Below the pieces are notes generated by a model. It was not told where the DNA came from and made no database searches. It saw only the letters and a program-made list of their open reading frames with translations. A DNA stretch of 64,000 bases from positions 8,415,733 to 8,479,732 of the forward strand of contig NC_052359.1 in NCBI RefSeq assembly GCF_009727055.1, given 5' to 3'. Positions 49,640-62,075 of this stretch are shown one piece after another. Origin of the DNA: Benincasa hispida (Eukaryota; Streptophyta; Magnoliopsida; Cucurbitales; Cucurbitaceae). Positions within the stretch are counted from its first letter, which is position 1. The number at the start of each line of letters is the position of its first letter. The translations under genes and the position numbers were made by a program.

Positions 49640-51864
49640 TTTAAGTACTCAACAAATTAATTCTCACAACATAAAATATCTCTCTCAAGAATTAAATGAA
49701 AAGAAGAAAATTAAAGTTTCGAGTGAGAAACAAATGAGGTTTTGTGTTTTAATGAAGATTTGAAAATAATGAAAATTATTTTTGAAAATTTGAAGAAGAT
49801 GATGAGTTTAAATAAAGAGAGTAGGTGAAAACTAAATTCAATTTGGGCTTTGGAAAAGAAAAATGTGGCAGAGATTTTTCTTTCTTTTAAAAAAAAATAG
49901 TTGTTAAGCACAAACATAAAATAATATAATAATATTTTTTTTTTAAAAAAAAATTTCTTTCTTAGCAAAAAAACAAAAGTTCGTTGGACACTCATAAAAT
50001 AATATTGAATTTATTTTCATTTTAAATCCATTTACTTTTAAAACCAATCCAAAAACCAAAAGTCCAACACGAGTTATTTCTCCATTCATTCACATATCGC
50101 CTTCTAATTAAGTCCAATTTTATTAACCGCAATGTCATCACTTCGAGTAATTTTTCGTTAAGCTTGCTTTGGTTATATTTTATTTGTTCGAGCTCCAATT
50201 TGAGTGATTCAAATTGTGTTGGACTGGTTGAAACACAAACCATTAGTAAATAAGAGGATATTTGTTATCATCAAAATATTAATTAATTAATATGAGATTA
50301 AGGGCCAAAAAGCTAACAAGTTGAATAATACAAGCACTATGTCAGTTGAGTTACGCTCTGATTGGCAATAATTAACTAAAATTAATAGTAATAATTAATT
50401 GATATTAATGTATTAATTAATCAGGCTATATATTCATTTCCTAAGTATAAAAATATGAGGGTATTAAAAAACTCGTGTTAGATAGGTTTTAAAGTTCTGT
50501 AGATAATAATATACTGGGTTTTAAAAAGCCAAATCCTATGAAGCAAACACATATAATAAATATCTATATGAAATCCAAAAATTCCTATACATTCAATTGT
50601 TGGTTGTAAGAGAATGTACCCAATTTCATTCCATTAGTCATTATTCCTTCCGGCTAACTTGAAAGGTGGGTAGTATTTGTGAAACAAATCAGCCCTAAGA
50701 GTATATATATCCTCAGTTTGGTCTAGTTTTAAAAGGTTTTTCAAATAAAAACGGATTCAAATTAGTATTTTTTTTTATTTCCTCCAAATATAAATTAATT
50801 TGTCCAATTTTATATTAAAAGTCAAATCAAACTATTAGATCAACTTGAATTGGTTTGATTTTTCGATTTTTTTTAATTTATTTTTCATTGCACCCCTACC
50901 TGTTAGGATATTTGTATGACAGTCACAATAGCAAATTGAGGGAATGATTTTGACTATGAAAGAAGTTTTGATGGCGGACGGCTACAAATTGCAAAAGAGT
51001 CCATGGGCGGGCTGCGGATTTTCCAACAACTTGCGTTGTTTATTTGGCAGCTGCCCTTTTTGGAGTCTTTCCTCCCCTTTGACTCTAGACTTCCCCAGCT
51101 TTAACTTTTTAATAATTTATTATATTAAACATCAAAGTTTAAAAGTTCAAATTACTTTTTAAATTCTTCAATTAACGTGCAACCATTTTAATAATATTTT
51201 TCTTCGAGATAAACTCAATAAAACAAGATCAAAAGATTAGAAAAACTCTCGATTCTGAGGTTATTGTTGAGTAAAGAATATTATATCCACTCTAGAGCTT
51301 TTGATCGAGATTATAATGTTTTTTAAAAAAATAAACTAGTTTTTTAGTAAAAAATCGAAACTTGAAACATCTTCACTTGATCTAAACACCAATAGTACTT
51401 GTCGTCCTCACTTGTTTAGCTAAGTTATGTACAACTTATTCCAACTTTTTCTTAGTTAAACAATACGTGAAGTTGGAGATTCGAAATTCTTGGTAAAAGT
51501 ATATATTTTATCGATTGAACTATGCTTATATTATAATTTTAAAACTAGTTATTGCTAATAATAAGCTCAAATTTTATCATTAATCCGCTTAATCGACTTG
51601 AGTTCGTTGGTGACTTGGTCTCTTCCCTCTAAAAGTTTTTTTTAAAAAAAAAAATTCAATAAATCTATGTCAAAAGTTGTCATAGTTTCGATTGAGCCAT
51701 CGTTACAATGTTTTAACCATATGTTTAGGTGAGAAAAATGTTTTGAATTTAAACAACTTATTGACCCATTATTATAAAATTTAAATTTAAATTTACTTAA
51801 TTTAACAATTTGTATATGTTACATTAAGGGGTCGGCTTCTCATCCATGGACGACTTTTCTTCGT
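49640..51864. other. AT-rich spacer upstream of the phospholipase D gene
   Basis: No supported gene. A degenerate repeat rich in GGTTTGATTTTTCGA, ending CATTGCACCCCTACC (about 50690-50915), resembles a decayed hAT-type MITE, but no duplication was found. The proximal promoter of the phospholipase D gene should lie at the right end; no clear TATA box was picked out. Confidence 0.45.
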
Positions 51865-52251
51865 GTGTATCATTCTTGGTCAACTCCATTGGTCATCTTC
51901 GGTGAAATCCAATTTTTTAATTCCCAGTCTCTTTCTTTTGGAAGTTCAAACCAACCAATCATGTTACGTTTCTTACTGAAATCGCCCATGTTTAAATTTC
52001 CGGTCAATATATTTTGTTCTTTATTTAATGGTCATTTCCCAATTTTGAAGCAGATTGTCAATAATATCCATCTTCAACACAAACCCAGATTCAGATTTCT
52101 TCTATTTTTGTTTCTTACATCTTCCCAGCATCAAAATCTTCTAAATTCCTAGTTTGATTTGAGCTACTCTAGGTTGTTTTGTGCTTGAAATTGTTGATAA
52201 TCTGTTTCTTGAGCTGTTTCTTCTGTGTTATTGAGCTTTATTGTTGTGCTT

Positions 52252-55200
52252 ATGGCTGGTCGTATACTTGAAACTTTGTCCTTTGGTGGGTCTCAACATG
52301 GTCAAGGTAATCAATCTTTGCCATTTTCCTCTGGAAATGCTTCATTGAAGATCTTGTTATTGCATGGTTATTTAGACATTTGGGTCAAGGGAGCTAAGAA
52401 CCTTCCCAATTTGGATATGTTTCACAAGACTCTTGGGGATATGTTTTCAAAAGTGTCTTTTAAGGGTTCCAAAAATAGTGATGGGGAAAAGCCTCAAAAA
52501 GTTACTAGTGATCCTTATGTGACTATTTCTGTGTCAAATGCTGTGATTGGAAGAACTTTTGTGATTGATAATAGTGAAAATCCTGTTTGGATGCAACATT
52601 TTAATGTTCCTGTAGCTCATTATGGTGCTGAAGTGCATTTTGTTGTTAAAGACCATGATGTTGTGGGTTCACAAATCATGGGTGTTGTTGCAATTCCTGT
52701 GGAACAATTGTATTCAGGAGCCATAGTTGAAGGAACCTACCCAATTTTAAATAGTAGTAGGAAGCCCTGTAAGCCTGGGGCAGTCTTGAGTTTGTCGATT
52801 CAGTACACTCCGGCTGACCAAGCGGCCATTTTTCATGGTGGAATGTATGCATCTCCTGATCACAAGGGAGTTTCAGACACATATTTCCCTCTTAGGAAGG
52901 GGGGTAAAGTTACATTGTACCAAGATGCCCATGTTGAAGAGGGTTGTCTTCCAACAGATTTTAGGCTACATGGTGGGGTTCAATATGAACATAGGAGTTG
53001 TTGGGATGACATCTCTGAATCGATTAGTCAGGCTCGCCGTTTGATCTATATCACGGGCTGGTCTGTTTACCATAGTGTCAAATTGGTTAGAGATGGAACA
53101 GCCAAAGAATGCATATTAGGGGACCTTCTTAAAGCCAAGTCCCAAGAAGGAGTAAGAGTATTGCTTCTTATATGGGATGATCCAACTTCAACTAGTATGT
53201 TGGGATATAAAACGGTACGTAACTGAAAAAACGTGTGATGTATTTATATGTTGCTGCTGTTCCTTGTGGCTTTTGATGGACATGGATGTTTTTCACGATA
53301 TTCTTGTTGATTATGCATATTTTAGTGAATAATTCGATAACCATTTTTATTTTTCATTTTCAAAAATTAAGTTTATAAACACTACTTCCACATTCTTTGC
53401 TTTGTTTTCCACTCTCTTCATGTGTTCTCAAAATCAAGCCACATTTTGAAAACTTAAAAAAAAGAAAATGTAGCTTTTAATAGCTTCTTATTGTTTTTGG
53501 AATTTGACTGAAAGTGTATACATTTCTTTAAGAAAAGGTGAAAACAATAGTAAGAAAGTTGGAAGGAAAGAATCTAAACATATTTGATATATTTGCTTAG
53601 TGTTTCAATGAGTGTTGTATGCCATTCTATAGTTACTTTTTTGTGACATGTACAGGCTGGGATGATGAATACAAATGATGAGGAGACTCGTCGGTTTTTT
53701 AAGAACTCTTCAGTCCAAGTGATCTTGTGCCCACGATCGGGGGGGAAAGGTCATAGTTGGATTAAGAAACAGGTCAGGAATTGTGCAATTTTCTGTTTGA
53801 TCTAGGCAAGATAATTTTCTGAATTCTTTCAGTACAGGTTTTATAATGTAAAGTGTTGAAACTTAAAAAGGATGGTGCATTTATTTTTCACTTTCATTGC
53901 AAGGGGAAGCTCCCTTTGTAGACAATTCAGTCATCTAACAGAGAATTAACAACATCAATCAATTGCTCCCTTTGTGCTCTTAGCATATTATGCTTGATTT
54001 CCGCTTTCCTTTCAAGAAAGAAAAACTCAATCCTTTTTTCCACCATTTTAAATCATATTTTGTGGAATAAAGAACTGAGTTTTATTGGCCTCATGCTGAC
54101 TTCTTGTTTCCGCTATTTTATTTTATTTTATCTTTTATGCTCCCCAAACTATGGTTAGTTTTTTTCTCCTCCCCCCTCCCCCCTCCCCCTCTCTTCTGTA
54201 CTATAAGGTGTAAAACATATCTAAATGCAATTTTTGACTTCAACATGTGGGGGGGAGATTCATACTTCTGTTTCTGTTTGTTTGTGTCTATAAATGTAAA
54301 GTATAATCTTATTCTGCTTCATTTCTTGGTTTTGACTCTATACCCCTCTCTTCCTCAACAGGAAGCTGGAACCATCTATACACACCATCAGAAGACAGTT
54401 ATTGTTGATGCTGATGCTGGCAATTACAAACGAAAAATTGTAGCTTTTGTTGGAGGTCTTGATTTATGTTTGGGCCGATATGATACCTCGAGACATCCTC
54501 TTTTCCGGACATTGCAAACTACACACGTGGATGACTTTCATAACCCTAATTTTACGGTAGGCTTTCGATTGAAGATGATCAATATTCTTTCCCCATTTTG
54601 TGTAGTTTCTTGGTAAAAATTTCACAATGAATGGTTGCTTAGACAAAAAGTTTGTAATGGTCAAAACAAATGCACCTACATCACTGTCATGCCTATGCCA
54701 AGCTGCATACACTTTGAAAATCAGTCTGCAGATAACTTGAATTTAGTTCACAAGTATGAAACTCTAGAATAAGTTCGAACTTTCATGTGCTTCTCTTCTT
54801 CTTGGAGAGGTGCAAGCTAAGAAGCATGAGAACAGACTGGAAAACATGTAATTCTACTTTTGAAAAAAACGAAGAATACAATGGAGATATTTGATTAATG
54901 CAAACTTTCTTTTAATATACCTTTAACTAATCTAATAATTTTAAGATCTGGATCTCTCTCTCTTATTCATTTTTAATTTCAAAGATCTGTATTGATTTGG
55001 AGTCGCACCATGGCTGTAGTGAAATGGGTTGGTTCAATAGTTATGGCTTTTAAGATGCTTACATACAGTTTGGTCTCAAAGAAATTCACATTTTATTAGG
55101 TGATAGGGCATTGTGAAAGTCCCTTCTAATGATAGGTTATTTTCAGCTCTTTTCTCAAAACACTTCTTTTGGAATTACTTAGAGTTCAACCATAAATTAT

Positions 55201-58200
55201 TAAAACTCTCTCTCAATAAGCTTTGTGCTTGTGAATAGCTGTGCGGCCATAAAGATAACGTTGTCATTATAATCAGCTAAGTTTTCCTTTGAAGTACTCT
55301 TAACCTTTGTGCAAACAGGGACCAACTACTGGTTGTCCAAGAGAACCATGGCATGATTTGCACTCCAAGATTGACGGTCCAGCGGCGTATGATGTACTTG
55401 CAAATTTTGAGGAGCGTTGGATGAGAGCTTCAGAGCCTCATGGGCTTAAAAAGCTAAAGAAGTTACATGAAGATGTATTGCTCAAAATCGAGAGAATTCC
55501 TGAAATTTTGGGAATTGCTGATGCTTCTCGATTGTGTAATAATGATCCAGAAGCTTGGAACGTCCAGGTATAAAGAATATCAGTTGATCATGAAAATTTT
55601 CACAACTTCATTTTATTACAATGAAAGTCACTGGATTGATTGAACATTTGATGATCTTGCAGATTTTTCGCTCAATCGATTCCAACTCTGTAAAAGGATT
55701 TCCTGACAAGCCAAAAGATGCTATAAGTAGGGTAAGAAAAAAAAAACTGCAAATTTTTAGTTACTTTCTTGAGGTTTGAAATATTATTCAAAGAATGAAG
55801 GATTATAGTCCAACAAAACTAACCTTTTGTTTTCCATGGTGTAACAGAACTTAGTATGTGGAAAGAATGTGATGATAGACATGAGTATACATTCAGCATA
55901 TGTTAGTGCAATTCGAGCTGCCCAACGCTTCATTTACATCGAAAATCAATACTTCCTTGGGTCATCTTATAATTGGAGTGCTCATAAAGACTTGGGTAAG
56001 CAACTCTGAACTCTAAAATGGAATCAAAATAGTCTGATGGGGGTGACTATGATTATGAATGTTAGTAATGGAGTTGTCATTTTTGGTGAAATGGTTTCAC
56101 TTGTTGATGAAGTATTTTGGATCCTTGGGATTTGGGGCTTGCACTCTAACAGTTCTTTCTGGGTTCCTACTTATTTTGTTGGGGCTCTTTTCTAGAAATT
56201 TTTTCTTAAATTTCTGTCTTGGTGGGCATTAGTCTAACTTTCATTATTCTTGGTTTTTTCATTATAAAGTAACAACAATAAATAAACGAAATCAATCAGA
56301 TGGAGTTAAGTGGAAGTTTATTGGATAGCTGTATGCTTTTATTATTTGCTTCTTTTGGGTTCTTTGAGTAACAAAAGGTTTGCATATTTTCAGGGGCTAA
56401 TAACTTGATACCAATGGAAATAGCCCTTAAGATTGTGGAGAAAATCAAAGCTAAAGAAAGGTTTTCAGCATATGTGGTTATTCCAATGTGGCCAGAAGGT
56501 GTTCCTACAAGCGCTCCTATTCAAAGGATTCTTTTCTGGCAGGTTTGCTTCATTTCTTATTTCCTATTAGCTTATCAAGTCTTGTTTTGGAACTTTTTTT
56601 TTTAATCTTATTCTTATGTTATTCGTTCTTTTTCTTGATTGGAAACCAAAACCAACACAAAAAGGACCCATATATGAAGTTTGAATTGTTGCAAAAGAGG
56701 GAGCAGAAAATGCCCCAACTATTGAAATTTTGAAACTCTATACTGTAAAAATTAATAAAACAAACTTCTGCTAGCCCAACTGTTAAGAAAAAATAGGACT
56801 CCGTTTGGTAATCATTTGGTTTTTTGTTTTTTGTTTTTGAAAATTAAACCTATTTCCTCTCAATTTTTTTCAATGGTTTGCATCTTTCTTAAGTAAAAGA
56901 GTTAATTCTTAGCCAAATTCCAAAAACAAAAACAAGTTTTTAAAAACTTTTTTTTTTAGTTTTCAAAAATTAGCTTGGTTTTTTAAAACATGGGTAAAAA
57001 GTAGATAGCAAAGTCAGAAAATTAGAGACGGAAAAAGTGGGCTTAATTTTCAAAAACTAGAAACCAAAAACCAAATGGTTACCAAACAAGATCTAGGTGA
57101 TCCAGTTTTCCTGAGAACATAGATGATGCTTATCACTTTCTTCTTTGGAATCTATAGTTAGTGCTAAGTTTATTACGAGCCATACTTTTCAAGGAAAAAC
57201 TTAACAATGCCAATCACAACTCCCATTGTATGAATACAGAAATTTTTTTTTTCTTATTCTCTCTCACTAGTGCTTCTTTGTTTTCTTCAGAGTAGGACAA
57301 TGCAAATGATGTATGAAATGATATATAAGGCGTTAGAGGAGGTTGGACTTCACAAAACATATGAGCCTCAAGACTACCTAAATTTCTTTTGCCTTGGAAA
57401 CCGTGAGGTGCTCGATGTCAGAGACGGCAACACTGGGAATGGAGAAAAGAATGCTCAAGTACATAGCCCTTACCCTCCTGAGTGAAGCTTTTAATTTGAC
57501 TTTACTTTGACAATGTACTTCAATTGTACATTTTATGTTGTTAATGTATTGTTTTTTGGTTATACAGTCACTTGTTCGTAAGAGTCGGCGCTTTATGATC
57601 TATGTTCATTCAAAAGGAATGATAGTAGATGATGAGTACGTCTTATTGGGATCGGCAAATATCAATCAACGGTCCCTTGAAGGTACCAGAGACACTGAAA
57701 TAGCAATGGGTGCATATCAGCCTCGTCATACATGGTCGTCGAGAAAACGCTCGAGCCCACATGGTCAGGTATGTATTAGAAAATCATGATCTTTTATTTC
57801 AAGTCATTACTGGCTGCAAGAATTGGGAAGATCACAAAATCAGCCCAAAGAAACTAAATTCGATTATGCTTTCTAAAATCTTTCCCAATTGAAAATGATT
57901 CTGCTATATTTGGGTCTGCTTTTGGTACAAACAAGAACAATTTTTCCATGACTAAAAGCACCTCCAATTGAGAGTCATCATGTTTGGACTGATTTCTAAG
58001 TGCTTTTGGACTTTTAAGAGTACTTGTAGTTTATTTCTCATCATAGTGTTTATTGGAGCAGCACTTTTAAGAGTGTAAAATCAACCATCAAAATGATTTG
58101 ACATCGAACACTTTAGTTATGGAAAATGTTTACAATCAAAGTAGTTTTGCTAAAATCCTTCCTGAAACAAAATTTTAACAGAACATAATTCATCATTCAT

Positions 58201-58537
58201 TCAGAAATAGAATCATTAACGATGACGAATGTATCTTTTGCAGGTCTATGGATATAGAATGTCTTTATGGGCAGAACACACAGGAACAATGGAGGAATGT
58301 TTTGAAAGACCAGAGAGTATTGAATGTGTAAGAAGAATCAGGTCATTGGGTGAGAGAAATTGGAGACAATATGCAGCTGAGGAAGTGACTGAAATGAGAA
58401 GTCATCTTCTTAAATATCCATTGCAAGTTGATCCTACTGGTAAAGTGACCCATCTTCCTGGTTCTGAAACCTTCCCTGACCTTGGTGGCAACATATTAGG
58501 AACATTCACAGTCATACAAGAAAATCTTACAATTTGA
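52252..58537 (+). CDS. PLDgamma: Phospholipase D, gamma/beta class (C2-PLD), ten exons
   Basis: Exons: 52252-53214, 53656-53772, 54362-54556, 55319-55567, 55663-55731, 55848-55995, 56394-56542, 57291-57458, 57568-57768, 58244-58537. All introns are GT-AG, and the exons join in frame to 850 residues. The ATG at 52252 gives [19 protein letters not shown], like PLD-gamma N-termini. The C2 domain spans about 33-182. The two catalytic HKD motifs are H369-K371-D376 (HHQKTVIVD) and H700-K702-D707 (HSKGMIVDD). [17 protein letters not shown] and the ending ENLTI are also typical. The enzyme cleaves membrane phospholipids to phosphatidic acid; gamma/beta forms need Ca2+ and PIP2 and act in stress signalling. 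Odd point: Leu397 in LCLGRYDT, where plant PLDs usually have Asp or Asn. Gamma versus beta rests mainly on the short N-terminus. Confidence 0.95.
56796..57096. mobile_element. MITE in intron 7 of the phospholipase D gene
   Basis: The left end (GACTCCGTTTGGTAATCATT) and the complement of the right end (GATCTTGTTTGGTAACCATT) are inverted repeats of about 55 bp that continue through TTTTTGAAAATTAA. The element is about 300 bp and non-coding. A TAG on each side could be a 3-bp target duplication, which would fit a PIF/Harbinger-type or CACTA-type MITE, but the evidence is thin. Confidence 0.7.
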
Positions 58538-59250
58538 TTCCCACTAAATTTCTTTTTGTTCCTAGGAAATTCTCTGTAATGATTAGTGTCAACTATTGAT
58601 GTCTGAAATCTAAGTCCAGTTTCTTATTAATTGTTTGCTTTTAGTTAGGAACTCCATAATTGAGTCTTGTTTCTCTTTTCATTGGGATAAATTTTGTATA
58701 AAAACTGCCTTGGGCAATCTATTGGTAATCTACAAGGACTATTATCGTTGCACCCTACTTTTAAGCTACACTGAGAAAATAATGTCTAAGTATAGAGGTT
58801 GACCCATAGGGTCGACCATTAAGCCAAAATTATGTCTATGTGTTTAACTTCCACATGTGCTTGAGTCCGCTAGTGAAATAATTATGATAATTGCAATGGT
58901 TAAGTAACAAATTCATGATCCTAGGAATTAACTAGCAAATATTGTTACAAAATTCTCTTTATATAACTAAAAGGGCTTGTGACACTGAAAGTACGCTGAA
59001 AAAACTTTGAATTCTTTATTTGAAGAAGTTTGACTCAAATACCTCAGATTTTCAATTTGTTTATAACTAATTTTTTTGTAACGGTCAGCTGGTATGCCAT
59101 TATAAATGCCACTGATTTCGAATTCAAAAAGAGAGAAAAAACATAGAACAAAAAGAGAGTGTTATCTTTTCTTAGTTTTCTTGCAAACTAAAATTTGTAA
59201 GCAAACTTCAGTTAGTAAAGGATTTCAGATCTTCCCGTGGACGTAGGCAA
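58538..59250. other. 3' flank of the phospholipase D gene and approach to the third copia element
   Basis: The first 200 bp should hold the 3' UTR; no canonical AATAAA is evident there. From about 58960 the sequence looks like a copia LTR, but without a 3' LTR in the window the start cannot be placed. Confidence 0.4.
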
Positions 59251-59684
59251 CCTTGCCAAACTACGTAAATCACTGTGTCTTTCTTCTTTCTCGTTTCAAT
59301 CGAGTAATACTTCATTGCAAATCGCGTGCCAATCGTTTACATTACAAATCGCATCGAGTATCAAGTTATCGAGTCAATCTTGAATTATTGCTATCGAGTA
59401 GATCCGAGTACACCGTTTTCACCTTCAAGTTGCACCGAGCATCGTTCACGAACCATCGAGTACGATCAAGTATTAACTCTGTTATCATCGAGTTGCATCG
59501 AGGAATTAACAGAAACCAGTCAGACGAAGAAGGGAATTCTAATCGAGGATCGAGTAGCAAGGTGTCGAGCATCGAGTTCTAATTATCGAGGATTTGGCAG
59601 AATTGATTTGAGTCATTTTTTCATCTCTTCAATGGTGATCTTGAGTATTTGGGACTTGTAAAGGGTCTTCAACCCAATAATTAT

Positions 59685-59696
59685 TGGTATCAGAGC
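59685..59696 (+). other. Primer-binding site (tRNA-Met type) of the third copia element
   Basis: TGGTATCAGAGC is the exact plant retrotransposon site complementary to the 3' end of initiator tRNA-Met. It fixes the orientation and the 5' LTR edge to just before this point. Confidence 0.9.
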
Positions 59697-59739
59697 GCTT
59701 AAAGACCATCAAGGTCATCTTTCTTGGAGCTTCAAAATT

Positions 59740-60510
59740 ATCAAGAAATCAAGACTCAATACTCGTTCGATTCAAAATCAAAACAATTCTTGGACAGCAA
59801 AGAGCACACAAGGTCCTTTTGGGCCCATTAACACTGCCAACTACCATATCAGCACAAGAAAGAGAAGACATGGAGCTCACAGCATATGGGACTCTGGTTC
59901 TGAATCTTAGTGACAGTGTTCTGAGGCAAGTAATTGATCAAGACAGCCTATAAGATGTGGGTCAAGCTAGAAGGTCTGTTTGCTACAAATGATCTCCTCA
60001 ACAAGATGTATCTAAGGGAGAAGTTCTTCACGTTCAAGATGGATTCTGCCAAGCCTCTTTCAGAAAATTTGGATGAATTTAAGAGGATAGTCTCAGAGTT
60101 CAAGAGCCTTGGTGAGAAAATTGGCGACAAGGATGAGGCTTTTGTGCTATTAAACTTTCTACCCGAAGCTTATAAAGAGGTGAAGAATGCTCTGAAGTAT
60201 GGCAGATAATCAGCCACAACTGATGTCATCATCTCAACGTTAAGAACAAGAGAGCTAGAGCTTCAGTCAATCAAGAAGGAGCAGCCTAATGCAAAAGGGT
60301 TGTTTGCCAAGGGGAAGAACAAGTAGAACCAGTCTAAGGGGAACAAAAACCAGTCAGGTGAAGTGCACAAGCCAAAGACCAAGTTGAGATGCAATTACTA
60401 CAAGAAGAAAGGTCACCTAATGAGAGATTGCTACAGTCTAAAAAGAAAAAAAACAAGAAAAAGAGAAGGATCAGAAGGGGAAACAACCAGAAGCATCTGT
60501 GGTTGAAGGT
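59740..60510 (+). pseudogene. Copia gag with defective zinc knuckle
   Basis: The N-terminal part is in one frame (to about 59940, ELTAYGTLVLNLSDSVLRQV). After a frame change the capsid part is open at 59934-60209 (MWVKLEGLFATNDLLNKMYL, SENLDEFKRIVSEFKSLGE, LLNFLPEAYKEVKNAL). Stops at 60207 and 60325 interrupt it. The zinc knuckle reads CNYYKKKGHLMRDC near 60390-60432, so the second Cys of CCHC is Tyr. Gag would package element RNA. Confidence 0.85.
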
Positions 60511-60559
60511 TCCTACTTTTACTCTGATGCCTTAGCCTCCATCAGAAATCAAACCAACC

Positions 60560-60790
60560 AAATCAGTCCTCTTGGGAAGCATGATTGGGTGCTAGACTCC
60601 GAATGCACCTATCACATGACACCTTTCAGACCTTGGTTTAATACCTACAAGGAAATAAATGGAGAATCAGTGTACATGGCCAACAACGAAGCCTGCAAGA
60701 TAAAAGAGATTAGTTCAATGTCCTTGAAGCTAAAGGACGGATCAATCAAACTTCTAAGAAATGTTAGACATATACCTTTACTCAAGTGAA
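60560..60790 (+). pseudogene. Copia protease, catalytic site altered
   Basis: HDWVLDSECTYHMTPFRPWF (60580-60640) is the start of the copia aspartic protease, where DSG is normal. Here Gly is replaced by Glu (DSE). It continues VYMANNEACKIKEISSMSLK and ends NVRHIPLLK before a TGA at 60787. The enzyme would cut the polyprotein. Confidence 0.83.
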
Positions 60791-60792
60791 AC

Positions 60793-62066
60793 TTGATATC
60801 TCTGGGCATGTTGGACTCCATTGGATGTGAATGCAGAGGAAGAGGTAGAGTTCTTGAAGTGATCAAGGATTCCAAAGTTGTATTGGTTGGTGAGAAGGTC
60901 AATGACTTTTACATTGTGAGAGGAGTAAAGATGATGACAATTGCCTACACAGCTTCAACATCAAACTTAACAGAGGTTGACTTGTGGCATAAAAGACTCT
61001 CCCATATTAGTGAGAAAGGGATGCAAGCTCTATCCAAGCGAGGATCTTTCCCAAAGGTATCGGTGAACACCTTTCCTTTTGTGAGCATTGCATTTTAGGT
61101 AAAACAACCAGGCAAAGCTTCACAAAATCTCAGCACACCACCAAAGAAGTATTGGACTATGTCCATTCTGACCTATGGGGATCATCTCCTACACCAAGCC
61201 TTAGTGGCTCAAGGTATTTTCTAACCTTTATTGATGATTTTTCTAGGAAAGGTTGGATATATATTCTTAAAACTAAGGACCAAGTATTTGGGAAGTTTAA
61301 AGAATGGAAAGCCATGATAGAAAATCAAACATCTAAAAGGTTAAAATACTTTAGAACCGATAATGGACTTGAATTCTGCAATGAACACTTTGATAAATTT
61401 TGTAGTGAGAATAGTATAATTAGGCATAGGACAGTGAGGTATACACCTCGACAAATTGGGGTTGCTGAGAGGTTAAATAGAACCATAATGGAAAGGGTTA
61501 GGTGTTTGCTCTCTGATGCTATCTTAGGGGAAAGTTTTAGGGCAAAAGTTGTATCCTATACTATGTATACCTTAAATAGATGCCCTCACACATCTTTAGA
61601 TTTGCTTACACCTGAGGAAAAGTGGACTAAACATCCTCATAACCTAGATAACCTCAAGGTCCTTGGTTGTGTAGGGTTTGTACACCAAAATAAGGGAAAG
61701 TTAAAGGCCAAAGAAGTCAAGTGTATGTTTGTAGGCTTTACAAAGGGTGTCAAGGGGTTCAAAATGTGGCATTCTATTGAGAGGAAGTTCCTAGTGAGCA
61801 GAGACATCATCATTAGAGAAGATGAGATATTTATGCAAAAGGAGAAAAAGGTAAAGGATGAAGGAGAGTCATCCAATACCGGTTTTAAGGTGGAGTTATC
61901 ATCTGAGCAGCCGAATGAGTCTAGCCAGCCTAGTAACGCAGGAGAAATAGAGGAAAATGTAGAGGAACATGAGGAGACAACATGTGAACAACCTGATTTA
62001 AGTCAATATGTCTTAGCTAGGGATAGACAAAGAAGAACTATCACACCTCCAGCTAGATATACTTAA
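60793..62066 (+). pseudogene. Copia pre-integrase and integrase
   Basis: GAG-pre-integrase (LWHKRLSHISEKGMQALSKR) is at 60983-61043. A frame shift near 61060 separates it from the integrase frame 61152-62066 (304 codons). The core holds D-D-E: HSDLWG (about 61164), RTDNGLEF (about 61356) and GVAERLNRTI (about 61460). The conserved LNRCPHTSLDLLTPEE and VLGCVGFVHQNKGKLKAK stretches follow, then an acidic linker (EENVEEHEETTCEQ) and RDRQRRTITPPARYT. Confidence 0.9.
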
Positions 62067-62075
62067 ATAAATTAC

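Noticed and set aside
50022..50243. Minus-strand frame with a Leu/Glu/Lys-rich segment (ESLKLELEQIKYNQSKLNEK)
   Set aside because: It looks coiled-coil-like but is short, isolated in AT-rich DNA and matches no family I recognise.
50690..50915. Possible decayed hAT-type MITE ending CATTGCACCCCTACC
   Set aside because: No matching left end or 8-bp duplication could be found.
51865..52152. 95-codon open frame just upstream of the phospholipase D start
   Set aside because: It lies in the probable 5' UTR or promoter, has no recognisable domain and is rich in Phe/Leu as expected from T-rich DNA.
52225..52251. Upstream extension of the phospholipase D frame (start at 52225)
   Set aside because: The codon at 52225 is GTG, not ATG. 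The first ATG in frame is at 52252 and gives an N-terminus like known PLD-gamma proteins.
57900..58140. Inverted AAAAGCAC/GTGCTTTT motifs in intron 9 of the phospholipase D gene
   Set aside because: They suggest a small MITE, but the ends and duplication could not be defined.
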